Below, piece after piece: positions 32,933 to 44,407 of a stretch of 64,000 bases of DNA. A program made the translations under genes and the position numbers. Under the pieces are notes generated by a model. That model ran no database searches. It was given only the letters and a program-made list of their open reading frames with translations, and was not told the DNA's origin. The stretch is from the NCBI GenBank assembly GCA_037176885.1, contig JAWWNJ010000012.1:2418001-2482000 (forward strand), written 5' to 3'. The stretch comes from Favolaschia claudopus (Eukaryota > Basidiomycota > Agaricomycetes > Agaricales > Mycenaceae). Position 1 is the stretch's first letter, and each line of letters begins with the position of its first letter.

Positions 32933-34829
32933 ATGGATGCCTCTGAAACCCGCCATGCAATCTCGGGGTACATGCGCGTTGCGTCTTTGGCGATAGCTGG
33001 CTACGAGTGAGTCTCACAATACAATCGCAACTCTCTTGGCAACTGAATGGAATGCGACCGCTCCCCCAGTCATATACTAACACTACCTTTCGAATGGCGT
33101 GTGTGGAGGACTGTATGCAAGGGGAGGCAGTTGACGTGAGTTAATTCTCTGAGTTATCCTACGCACTGAGGTTGTTACTGACGTTTTTACTCACTGTCAG
33201 GCTCTCCTTCACGTTATTTCTACTTATCCGGTCCCGCCTTTTCCCCCGTCCTTTGCGTTCGGCATTGACGACTTGATAGGTATACCAGTATCCTCATCCT
33301 CATAATCAGCAACCTTGGTTTTTTCTATACTGGATTCACCCCCAGTACATGTCGTCAGTACTATCTGCTGCCTTCGATATTCAAAGGTCGGTTCAAAGTC
33401 TACTAGCATTTGAGGTTTCGTTCATTTCGTGTGAATAGTCGTACAAAGCATGGTATCGCAAGCCATATTGGCAAGTAGTTCTTGTTTGTATCTCGCTTTC
33501 GCTTTCAACAGGCTGTTGCAGGGTTTCCGGTAAAACAATTAATACTTCCCCATTTCATTGACTTACATTCCTCGAAACAGAGCTTATAATCTTTCCTTCA
33601 AGTCCAGAACGTGGGGCTACATAATATTATCAATGTTTCTTGCCGCATCGACTGTTCGTTCGAGTCGGTTCTTTCGATGTTCACGACAACTGACGTTGTG
33701 ATATGATTCTATAGTTGGAAGGAGTAGCAACCCTTTCAAGCCGGAAGAGTAGGTCTTGGTTACAATGTGTGAGGTCGCATTTGGTCAGCTCAACTTCTAT
33801 CTCCCAGTGCAGTTCATAGAGAGTTTGGTACGCTCTTTTGTCCTCTCTCGCTGTTGTTCTGTCTTACTTTGTTTGTTAGAAAAAGTCAGTCTTCCTCTTC
33901 GAAAGCTTTCCCGCTTTATATCTTACGCGCTCTCCAGTTGTGCAAGCTCCAGCCCAACGGCTCTCGGTGGCTGGGTCCACTATTTAGTGGCGATCCTCTA
34001 CGACTTCGCCACAAGCGTGATATGCATTTACTTTTTGCTCAAGTTGAAAACAAGTGCTTCGATGTCAGTTTTCCTCATCTACGCCGTTTCACGTCGTGCA
34101 AACCTGCTCATTGTTTATCAGGATGTCCAGAGTGACGACGATGTGAGTCGCATACACGAGATGAGCCCTTTTTTGGACAACTTTTCGTTACCAGGATGCT
34201 TATCGATGGCTTGGGTTATTTCTTTGCCCTGGCGCTGGTCAACCTGCTCAATCTAGTGTTTTATCGTGCCCTCACGTTTGAAGTTCAGGTGGCGCCGTTC
34301 TTAATTTTCAATGTGTATGCACTGACCATTTGTACTATACAGACTGCCGCGTACGCTGGTATCTGAATCTTGATGAGCTGCTCTTGACTTTCAACATTTC
34401 AGGGCCTCTCTCGGATATTGTGTAACATGGATCATGAGCCAACGTCTACTGATACATCTTCATGGTGACATTGCCTTTTTGCTGTACTGTCCACTAAACT
34501 GAAAATTGCGTGCAGAGGCATCGCTCGAACGACGGAACGAATCTATCGAAGCTGCTGTTACCATCACAGAGCACATTACCTCCGCTAGAGACGTGAGTCG
34601 AGCTCTCCGATCTCAGTTCGAGACGAAGAGTGGAGCAGGCTGCGATTTAACGGTGCCCGACTTTGATGCCGAGTCTCTGTCTGGCGGAGGTGGACGACCA
34701 AGCAGCGAAGAGCCTACTGAAGTCCACGTAAGAATTGAGCGTACGGTGCGGATGGAACGAGTGCCGAGAGTGTATGAATTGGAAGATTATTCCAGAAATG
34801 CTACGAGTACGAACAGATCCAAACACTAA
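32933..34829 (+). CDS. DUF6533-type multi-pass membrane protein
   Basis: Start MDASETRHAISGYMRVASLA at 32933; first exon ends 33006. Spliced pieces follow the basidiomycete DUF6533 layout: AGYDHILTLPFEWRVWR, LLIRYTSILILIISNLGFFY, CRQYYLLPSIFK, YNLSFKSRTWGYIILSMFLA, LGGWVHYLVAILYDFATSVI, GLGYFFALALVNLLNLVFYR and SLGYCVTWIMSQRLLIHL. That implies about seven helices, then a soluble tail (EASLERRNESIEAAVTITEH) ending at 34829. Introns are short, and some in the middle (33420-33850) I could not place exactly. The family is abundant in mushrooms and has no proven function. The next gene is also a seven-helix protein on the same strand. Confidence 0.75.
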
Positions 34830-35177
34830 TGTAAAAAAATCTAATGCCATAGCAAACCATGGTCTCGAGACCTGTACTAGTTACGAAGCAACTCATTGCC
34901 AGAAACACTCACTATATGCAAACTATCGGTCGATGTGGCAAGTGCTCTCAAGTGGTCTGGGCGGGAAAAGGCGGGAGAACCAATCTGGGGCACGGATCAG
35001 GCGATGGTTATCAGTTGTCAATGTCAAGACGACAGACGTGGGAAGCATTTGGTTTCTTGCTTAAGTTCTTGCTTTACTTTCATCTTCTTGGGGCCGTGCC
35101 TCTGCTCTTTTTTCTTTCTCTTCTTCATTTCTTTCATTCAAGCACGGGCGGCACTATTTAATTTCAACTTCTTCTTC

Positions 35178-36994
35178 ATGGCAAACCACACGTTCTTCCC
35201 GGATGGCTCGGAATGGCTACAACAGACAGCGTACACTTCGAGAGAAGTTCACGGCGTCACTGTCAGGAGCTAATTTTCGCTCGTGTGCCGGCATATTCAT
35301 GCTTCTGTTATAGGTCCTTGTTGTCTTTTCTTGCTTCTCCTTGGTTGCAGTTGTCGGTCTTCTTTTGACAATATGTTTATCGGTAAGAGAGCAAATTTCA
35401 CATCACGCACACGACCGGTTCATACTGGAGATAGGCATTCAATACTCGTTCATGGACCAATGACAAGCACCCGCACCTTTTCGTTCGCACTCATGTACGT
35501 GAGCTCATTGCACAACTTCTCATCGGCACTTCAACAGAATTCTCCAGGTTGCAGCCTATTTCATATCTCTGTTAATAAGTGACATAATCCAAGCCATCGG
35601 TTCGATAATGAATGCACAATGGATTCGTGATATGGCTGTCGTCGTTGGTGACGTCTGTACTATACAAGGTGAACTTTACCGATATCTGATTTTCTCGCGA
35701 GACAACCTGACAAGAACTACAGGGGTGTTGAAGCAGATTGCAGATGTGTCTATCGCGGTTTGGACGTTTGCCATCGCACTCCATACCTTCTTTCTGCTCT
35801 TTCTGGAACTCAAATCGAGCCGTTTTGTGCTTGTGACGACCCTTGTTGCTGGTTGGGCTGGCATTGCAGCGATCGTATTTATAGGGCCGGCCGGACTCAA
35901 TGCCTCTCGGCATGGACCATTTTGTGGGTCCACCATTCACTTCGCTCAAGAACAATGTTTATTTCTGTCATAGATGGAATCTCGGGATATTGGTGTTGGA
36001 TTTCACCGCACTACCCTAACTCGCGCGTCACGTACGTCGGTCTCGTCTTTGCAGCAGCTCCTTGATGATCATTTGATACAGGTTGGATTACATGTTTGCA
36101 AGTCTCACGAACGACTTGTTCCATAATCCTAGATTCACCTTCACCCTAGATGTTCATGGCTGCTGCGTTCAGCTTTGTCCTATACATGCTCATTTTCCTT
36201 CGCTTGAGAGGAAATATCGTCGTCGAAGGCCGCCGTATTCGCTTTCAAAGAGTTGGTACACCATGGCGTGGCAAGCAATTTGAAAACCAAGCCATGACTA
36301 TCGCCAAGCAAATGCTTTTGTGGGTCAAATACTTCTACACCAACAACTAGATCTAATCTTGCTGTTTACTTCAGGTATCCGGTACACAGTTTCGTGTACG
36401 CTCTACTTCGCTTGTGCTCATTTATTGCAGGTGGCCTACACAATAATCATTTTGCCTATCGCTGCGTCACGATTAAGTTACTTTGCCGGCAACGACGTCC
36501 CTTTTGAAATCACTATATTCAGGTGAAGTGGAATCATCAACATCGTCCTTGGAGCTCTTCAATCCAACCTAATTCTCGATAACAGTGGTGCTGTCTTTCT
36601 GCTAGACGGAGTTGTCAATGTGGTACTTTTCACCATGACTCGCCGCATCCTTCCTCCAGAGTCCTTCAAGTTTCCGAAGTGGGCTATATCTCGCCCTCAG
36701 CCCATTCCGGAATACAACATTGAAACTGGACCGGACTCTTATTACCAGTCCTCGGGAACGTATTCAGAGTCGTACGACGAAAAGGAGAAAGAATATAAAT
36801 CTGAAATGGACGCGACACCTCCCCAGCTCCGCATCACAACTGCAGTCAACGCGCCCCCGATGCTTGCCCCTCCGCCTCAAGTGTATCGTGGGAGCGGAGA
36901 GAGTTTGTATGATATGTACGAGACAGCGAACTCGCCCATACCCCTGACCCCACCTGATGATGTTGCGGCACGACATATCGGCTACGGAGGTTAG
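35178..36994 (+). CDS. Git3/cAMP-receptor-like G-protein-coupled receptor
   Basis: Start MANHTFFPDGSEWLQQTAYT at 35178 carries an NHT glycosylation site. Splicing yields seven hydrophobic spans: FSLVAVVGLLLTICLS; HVAAYFISLLISDIIQAIG; LKQIADVSIAVWTFAIALHT; VLVTTLVAGWAGIAAIVFIG; FMAAAFSFVLYMLIFLRL; one at 36360-36500; and AVFLLDGVVNVVLFTM. The NAQW and CTIQG motifs between helices 2 and 3 are typical of the fungal glucose/carbon-sensing receptor group. The third inner loop is basic (RRIRFQRVGTPWRGKQ). The cytoplasmic tail is proline/serine-rich and ends at 36994. One intron (about 36100-36149) begins GCAAGT, a GC-AG intron. Likely upstream of a G-protein alpha/cAMP pathway; the ligand is unknown. 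Confidence 0.82.
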
Positions 36995-37330
36995 GTGTTT
37001 GCTGAACAGTATTATCTCTCATTTCATTGGATGTACTTTTACTTGCTATTATTTTACCAAAGAAGCAAACTCTAATCATGATCTAATTGGACGACCAGGG
37101 AAGCGTGCCAGCGAATTGTTGTTGTGCATGTGCAGGGCACCATTGAAGAAGCTGTCGAAGCTCCGGGCAGCTCAAGTCGTACGGCGGGAAACGTCGGTTG
37201 TAGTTTCGCTGCTTCCTTTTCTCTCGCAAATAGCCATGGCAGCCATAAGAGTCGGAGAGATACGGCAGGTAGCCATTCTCATGCTATCCGAACCCGTAAA
37301 TCAGTCGATGCGGTATGAGGACTTTCTAAC

Positions 37331-38277
37331 TCAACTGACCTCGCCCTTCCTTGCCTCATGATTATCGCCGTCCACGTCTATGCCAATGTATGTGAAACGA
37401 GACCTGGGCCATCGAATAGCGAGGCGGTGGAGCTGCTCAAACCGAGCCCGTTTCATCTCGTATCCTACAACAGTGATCTTCTCGGGATACACGCCAGTAT
37501 ACTCATGAAAACGAGCAATTGAGAAAAGGAGGTTCTGGAAAGAGTCCATGGCGAAGCCTTCAGACGTAGCGCGACTGAACGTTTCCGAATGGGAATGGAA
37601 AAGCCCTGCAATCAACGCCAAACGAAGGTATGATTCGCCCTCGGTGGTGGTAGATTCTCTCTGAGTTTGTCCGCTAAAGCTCGCGAGTCAAGCTAGTGTG
37701 TCGCATACAACAGAATAACCCATACCCGCTGAAGACGACAAGCGACCGTTCGTCTGCAAGGGCTAGTTCTGCACTAGACAGGGTGGTTCTAAATTACATC
37801 TGCGGAATTCTATGAGATTCTATGGCCACTAACGCGGTGGAAATATGCTGGAAGAATACTTCGAAGCGACTCGGCTTGGGGCATCCGGATGAATAGCATT
37901 CAGCCAAGAGCGATTGAAGACAGTACCATAGTATCATGCGGTTGAAATGACTGAAAAGCCCAATCTTCGAGCTGCAATCTGGAGGCTGGACTGATCCCTT
38001 TCCAAATGGCATGACCAGGAACGACAATGAGGTGATTCAGATCCTCATGATGGAGGTCCGGAAGCGAAGCTAGAACATTCCACGGTAGATTCCAAGAAGA
38101 AGAGTCTGAGCTGGACGAGAAATAAAGATGGAGGTTGAGCAACAGCGAAAGAAACGCGAGAGCAGCTAGCGCAAGGACAGCAAGATTTGTAGCTCGAGAA
38201 CGAAGAAGTAACGACCGTCTGAGATCCAACACAGAGCCACGCGTACGCCTACGGTCTGCAATGGGCTTCGGGAGCAT
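37331..38277 (-). CDS. DUF218 (YdcF-like) single-pass membrane protein
   Basis: Start MLPKPIADRRRTRGSVLDLR at 38277. A basic stretch precedes one membrane span (NLAVLALAALAFLSLLLNLHL), so a signal-anchor type II protein is expected. The DUF218 core follows: LIVVPGHAIWKG, LEDWAFQSF, FFQHISTALVAIE, SLVVFSGGQTQRE, EGESYLRLA, FHSHSETFSRATSEGFAMDS and EKITVVGYEMKRARFEQLHR, ending ARKGEVS. Introns at about 38 kb and 37.67-37.73 kb are clear. One junction near 37790-37810 is not: only a 24-bp gap fits, so a frameshift or unusual intron is possible. A 2983-bp element lies 102 bp upstream of the start codon. Confidence 0.8.
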
Positions 38278-38371
38278 GCCACCACGATCGCGGTCGTGCC
38301 AGTGGCAATTCGCACGTTCCAAACTTGTCCCAAACCTCCGCCCGCCAGCATCGCGACCCCAACGTGACCGT

Positions 38372-38379
38372 GAGTACGC
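38372..38379. repeat. 8-bp target-site duplication, left copy
   Basis: The octamer gagtacgc directly precedes the left terminal repeat of the 2983-bp element. The same octamer follows its right end at 41363-41370. Confidence 0.9.
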
Positions 38380-38474
38380 CACCTAAGGCACATACCTTTT
38401 GGTGCCGTAAACGACCTCTAAGGTGGGGTTCTTTGTAGCACTAAAACCGACCTTAAAGGTCTCGCCTCCGCGGG
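38380..38474 (+). repeat. Left terminal inverted repeat of the 2983-bp element
   Basis: 95 bp, identical to the reverse complement of 41268-41362. Identity ends in the cctccgcggg stretch, where the two sides differ by one G. Confidence 0.92.
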
Positions 38475-41267
38475 GAGGCTTACCTAACATCCCGAGGTTC
38501 ATGGGACTTTTGACGTGGCGGATTTTGCCGTGACTAGCTGTAATCTATGGCATCTAATCAACCTCAAATCTAATCTTTTTCATATCTCATCATGCCCGGA
38601 TCACACCTCGTGGCCTCCCCGAACACTGTTCGTAACCTCCGCCAGCCTCCGCCTCGACGCTCGTGAGCCATTCTGCGCTGCAGTTACACCCCTCCACAAA
38701 ACAGTACCCTGCATAATGAATCTGTACCTTTTGTCACTAGCTCTCTTCAATAGTATCGTCTACATAGCCGCTGTTTGCTTGAAAGTCGACCTTCGCCATC
38801 ACCTCCGCCAACAGTCGCCCACGGCCTACATTGGCCTGCCTTGACCCACAGTCCATTGTTTCACCTTAATTCCTGTCTTCCTTTCTTCCTCCTCATGCAG
38901 GCATGCTCCACTCAACACAACTTGATCAAATTTTTCGTACCTACTGTACACCCACCTACCTCCGCGCTACCCTCTGCCACCTTCTCAGACTTGGACACTC
39001 CTCAAGCTGCGGTCGCATGCTTAGAGCTGATCACTCAGACCTCCACCCTCTCACTTTCAGTGCTCAGGATAGCCCAGCTTGCCGGCAAATGCACATTTGC
39101 GCATGCCTCCTTCCGCACCTCCGCCTCACACTTCCCCAATCATCCTGCTCTTCCTACCTTGGGCCTAACCATATATCCATGCTCTTTGTTGTTCTCTCTA
39201 CCCTCCCACTCTCCTTTACATGAATATCTAGTGATCTCCCTATTGACCACCTTCCCATTGTTCTGCGGAGGTCAGTAACACCTTCGCCCATCTTCAATGG
39301 GACTTATCTACTTGCAAATATCCGGTATGTACTTGCAGGATTCCCTCGTAATACTCACCTCCCACTTACCTCCTCCCTGACCTCCGCCAAGACCTCTGCC
39401 TACACCTCTGCCTACACCTCCGCCCAGACCTCCGCCGAAACAACCTCCGCCGCACCGCCACGCAACCCTCCCGATATTGTAGGCTACCTAGTTCCGAGTC
39501 AATGGCTCATAATTGACAACTGACTGTGAGCACATGAGGGTGGTACCAAACATAGCGGTTTGGCGGAGAATTTGTCCACTCTTCGCGAATCGCCATAACC
39601 TCCGCGCACAAACCCCGCCGCGCCGCCACCCTCCGCCACTCTCGGGGACCTAGTACATAATCGGTGCGTGGTTCGGCCCTCGGACAACAGCACTCCGTCG
39701 ACCAATAGGATCCATTATAAAGATCCAACCCTCCGCTTATTTTTCTGTAGGACATCTGTTTCTCAAGATGGGCCAGTGTTCCCTCGGAAATTGTTCGAGC
39801 ATGTTGCCCCAAGGTATCTGAATTTAATCTGTGATTTTACATGCTTGTGAAATACCGTTGCACGAAACAACCCAAAAGACAAGTAAGTTCCTTTTAGCTT
39901 TCTCAACTTCCGCAAGGACATGCATTATATCTTCTCATTTAATCCCGTCTGAGAGAGTAGAGGTGTTTGATGAAAGCAAATGCCTCCCTGAATACACTTA
40001 TAGCAACTCCGTTGCTCTCATTTCCGATTTGCTTCGTGCAGCATCTCTCAATTCTGTGATGTTGAGTTTTCTGAATATTGGCCTCAAGCTCAAGCGCACA
40101 AATGCACAACTTCAAGTTTATTCACAGAGTGTATTGTATCACATCAGGTCAAATTGCTAAAGCTGGCGGGAACTCTTGGCGGTGGAATTTGCGAAACCTT
40201 CGGAACCTTCGCCGAGCCTTCGCGGAGGTCAGGTCTTCCCTGTTGAATCGATACGCACCTATTTAGAAGTGAGAAGGAGCTGAAATTCTAACTGGATATC
40301 GGGGCAAGTACGTACCGGGTATGCTGAAGGCAAAAACAGGAGCGGAAGATTGCGCGAGGCCTCCGCCGAGACCTCCGCCGAAGGCTCCGCCAAAGCCATC
40401 GAGCCTTCGCCGAAGGCTCTGCCAAATCATACCTGTATATAACCCATTCAATTAGTCGCACTACTCAATGTAGGTTGAAGATAGATTTTACACGAACATA
40501 TTAGTGTGTGTTCGAGGCTGTAAACGGATACAAAACAGCTGGAGCAGGTGCAGAAAATGAAGACACCAATAGAGATGGTGAATGGAGGCTCCAGTGACAC
40601 AGAGAAAGCTCCGTAAGAACGATAAACGCATGGATTGTAGTGTAGAGTGGACAGTGGCTAAGAAAAGTCGGGTCAACGGTGCGGAGGTTCGGGGCGGAGG
40701 TCCGAGCAAGTCCTCCGAGTCCGTCGAATTTAAGAGCATCTTGCTCCTTAACATTGAGCGATATATTGCTAGGGCACAAAACGGAGCCAGAAGAGGGCAT
40801 AGGGTGCGGAGCGCAGAAGGGTGAAGTCGAGGAAGGTTGCGGCGGAGGCTTGGCGGAGGCTACTCTCCCGATGGCGGAGGCTACGGCCGAATTGTGTGTC
40901 CATTCTGTAGCCCAGATATGTAGTTGTGGGCAATATTGTAGGCCGATTTGAGAAATTTTACAAGTCTCCGTTAGCTCTCAGCACCGTGAACGGCCAGAAT
41001 TGGTCGGAATGGCGGCATTGTACTGAGAGAGAGAGGCTGAGAGCCAGCCAACGAAGGCTCCAGAGGGAAGAGAGCGGACAGATTTCGTTCGAGGATAGAG
41101 GAGTGATGAGTGGAGAGGCGCGGCAGTACCTGAGAGGGCCATAAACTCCGTCCTGGAGCAGGCTTTGTTGAGGAGGATGGCGGCGGTGGCTAACCCAGTT
41201 ACTCACGGAGGTCACGCGTTCGCGGCCCAATTTAGCTCTTCTTGATCGAGTAATAGGTGACTAACCT

Positions 41268-41362
41268 CCCGCGGAGGCGAGACCTTTAAGGTCGGTTTTA
41301 GTGCTACAAAGAACCCCACCTTAGAGGTCGTTTACGGCACCAAAAGGTATGTGCCTTAGGTG
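41268..41362 (-). repeat. Right terminal inverted repeat of the 2983-bp element
   Basis: 95 bp, reverse complement of 38380-38474, followed at once by the second copy of the gagtacgc duplication (41363-41370). Confidence 0.92.
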
Positions 41363-41623
41363 GAGTACGCGAAAACAGACTGCAGGGTCCCGACCTGTCC
41401 CGACTTGGATTTTAGATTGAGTACAACATGCAATTAACACTTGTAATTCTACGACCAAAAGTGAACATCAAAAGCAACAAGCCCTGGTGAAGCTTGGCTT
41501 GAGTGCGAAGCTCCTAGACTTGTTCGGCAAGCAGCAAGCTCCATAGTCTTCAAGTTCCTAGCCTTTGGTGTCAATGTGACAATCAGAATATCCACAATCC
41601 AGAGTTGGAGAGGTCATATAAGA

Positions 41624-44117
41624 TCATTTCATGTCGGGAAAAAACCCCAACAGCCCATCCTGGTCGTCCAGTCCCCCGTCAGCGTCATATTCGAGCTGCC
41701 AGTTTTGCAACCGGATTTTCATCAATTCATCCCAGAATATTGTCGATTCGGAGTCGTCATTGAGGAAGGCCCGAATATGTCTCAACCATCGTTTCACCAT
41801 TTTGAAACGTACTTCTCCTTTGTCTCCGTCAGACACATTGAACGGAGGCAAGCCCTCCTGGTAGGCTAGAATCGCCACCTAGATCAAATCAGACAATGTA
41901 GGAATGAGTGCCAATTTACGAACCTGCCCGAGCCAATAGAAAGGGACAACTAGCGTTAATCAGCGATCTGCTTCATCTATAAGAGACTGCAGGCGTACCG
42001 TCGTCGAAGAAAGACAGTTCTCCCGTCAAACGCGTACGACTGGTGCATAATGTCCAACTATGCAGCCAGTTGTGAAGCGCGTATTGCATCGATAGCATAT
42101 GCGGGCTGAGAGTATCTTGAACATACGAGTCCGACGAGCGATTCAGCGGCTCCGAGCATGCTGTGAATAAGTCGCGAAGGATGGCATGGATGAGGATGAA
42201 ATGGCAAAAGCGGCTCAAATGCGGGGTAGGGACAAATTGTGCATCGTTCATCGACGCCAAACTCGTACTCATATCAAGACCCGTCAAACGGCGTTCAGAC
42301 GAGTCTTGTAAAGGTATTTGTAGGATGGAGAGCCATTCCTGAGCAGAACCAGCCTTCCAGAGCGCATCTTCGCAAGGCATACGCAGAGTGACTTCACCAG
42401 GAAAGTATGACGGAGGCAATCCAAAATAGATTGGCTGACAGCAGTCGTGAAGATAAGAAAGTAACAGAGCCCTGGTACAAGGTTTGAGCGCTAGGAGTTT
42501 CTCGAAAAAGAATATCTTGCCTCTTCGTCATTTCGTGGAAGGCCCACTCGCGCCATATCGTTTGAACGTCCCCTTCCTTACTGGGAGACCAAGCGGAACA
42601 TTTTGAGATTAGTTGTGAACGCCTGATCATGGTGACGAGCATAGCGTGATATAGAGAGGACATGGCTCTCTCGTCTGCTTTCTGATGCCAAAGACCTATA
42701 GTTTGCAATAAAACCACCGCGATGACAAGATAGAGTTGTTCGCTTGTATCTGTGGAAGTATTGCTCTGGACGGTATGAGCATTTAGTCTGGCTTATGACT
42801 GAATATGGTCACTGACGAAAGCCTGAGCAAGCCCTTCCCGGGCAGCAGCTAATGACTCTGTGATATAGTTTGAGGCTTTGCGTGTACGAACAAATATTGC
42901 TCCACATGCTTTCATGGCTTTCAAAAGATAGGGCGGTTTGTCTGGCAGGGCAATAAATTCAGGTTCAACACAATCAAATCAACGAGTCAAGCAACACTTA
43001 CGATCTAATGTGAAAGTGGCTGTATGCACCAGTGGCCTAAATACACATTCAGGTCAATCACAGAGGACAAGTGACGCGACACCCACATTTGTGCGACGAA
43101 CGTGTTGAAAAAAAGATACACTGACAAAGTATTCAGACCGAACGAATTACATCGAGATAGTGATTCACGGACGGTAGTGTTTGGGATCTGCTGCTTTCAA
43201 TTCGCGACTGAAGAAGTCATTTAACAGAGAGCGCTGATCAGTTTTAGCGGGTGGTATTGAATTTTGAGGATAAATCAAGAGCTCATGGAACCACGGTTCA
43301 TCCTGTGCGCCGGACTGGAGCATCGGTAGTTCCTCCAATGGAGGAAAAGCGGGCAGCATATCGTCGAGCGAAGGCGGGCTCTCGGAGTTGGAGAAAACAT
43401 CGTTGAAAAGTGACTCGAACGCGTCGTTCCCGTACACAGGTGATAGATGACTGTTAACAAGAGGAAGGTCGGCGGCAGACGATCCATGAACCGTAGATGG
43501 CAAGGTAGGTGGAATTATATCGGTCAGCCCTCGTGAGAGCGACTGAAGCGGCAGAAAAGACACTTCATTCGCATTGACTGCGATTGACGAAGTGTCACTC
43601 GACATTGTAGACGGCGTGGAACTTGAAGAGGGAGGGTCGCTCGAAAGACTGTGATCGACCGATGAAACCATTGTTCTGGGTGGTGTGCCAAACGCACAAT
43701 CTATTCCTTTTGCTTTACACCGCGAGCAGGGGTCGTTGCGATCACACTTGACCTTGGACTGGGTGCAGAGAATACAGGATCGCAGACGCATGGGCCGCGT
43801 AGGATCCTCACAATTCCTCCTGTGTCTCGCCAGCAGGTCGCTTCGAGTGAATTGAGCAGGGCATGTCTGCAGATGAGCGAGTTCAGCGCCTTGTCCGCAA
43901 CACTTGCTTTGAAACTGACTTGGCATTTGTACTGTCGTTCACTTGAGTGATTTTTCATATGTCTCGTAAGGTGTGTAGAGCGCGTGAACCGCGCAGAGCA
44001 GCGAGGGCATGAGAAGCTCTGCGGAAGGGTTGGGACATTACCCTTGTGAGCTCTTTGCTTGCTCGTAATCGTCGCCTCCTTCTCATGGTTACGCACACCA
44101 GCCAGGAGGTCCGACAT
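41624..44117 (-). CDS. Transcription factor with two C2H2 fingers and a Zn2Cys6 cluster
   Basis: Start MSDLLAGVRNHEKEATITSK at 44117 (an in-frame ATG at 44225 is possible). The first finger is FSCPRCSARFTRSTHLTRHM with HS after it. The second, YKCQTCPAQFTRSDLLARHR ending NC, is rebuilt across a 54-bp intron. Directly after comes a binuclear cluster CILCTQSKVKCDRNDPC with CKAKGIDC. A serine/proline-rich linker follows. The fungal-specific factor domain (about 42700-41700) includes IWREWAFHEMTKRQ and LPPSYFPGEVTLRMPCEDAL, plus a helical end LEYDADGGLDDQDGLLGFF. Combined finger types of this kind are known among fungal regulators of carbon or secondary metabolism. The target is unknown. The inverted-repeat element ends 262 bp downstream of the stop. 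Confidence 0.85.
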
Positions 44118-44407
44118 TTGAATCGAAAGACAGGAATTACTGCTTAATGCGGTCAGAGATAGTTGTTTCAGTTCCTCCTCCACGAGAGAAACCAATCGGA
44201 AAACAAGTTTGGGTGGACAGGGCAAAGATGTGGTGGTGAGAAGCTAAGAGGCGCGTTGTATGGCCCTGCTTGTCACTTGCAATCACAAGCCTGGCGAATT
44301 GGGCGGCGACCACTACATACGCGACAGAAAGCAAGGGTTAAAAACCATTGCTGAGTTCCGAGTACTGGCTACGGTCATAGGAAGCAATTATCTGAGTAGG
44401 ATAGAAT

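Larger units (their letters stand above)
38380..41362. mobile_element. 2983-bp non-autonomous DNA transposon with 95-bp terminal inverted repeats
   Basis: 38380-38474 and 41268-41362 are perfect 95-bp inverted repeats beginning cacctaaggcacatacc, and they are flanked by an 8-bp duplication gagtacgc. Each repeat carries three near-palindromes (cctaagg, cctctaagg, ccttaaagg). The interior has no supported gene. It is rich in CCTCCGCC, mostly on the plus strand in the left half (38636-38653, 39379-39455, 40359-40420) and as GGCGGAGG in the right half (40693, 40841, 40852, 40873), with a few in the opposite sense. Such subterminal arrays usually bind transposase. An 8-bp duplication fits hAT, P or KDZ-type elements; the superfamily is not settled. 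Perfect repeats suggest recent insertion. It sits just upstream of the DUF218 gene. Confidence 0.92.

Noticed and set aside
38380..41362. ORFs inside the 2983-bp element as transposase
   Set aside because: Longest frames are low-complexity and proline/serine-rich; no DDE-like or zinc-finger motif is readable on either strand.
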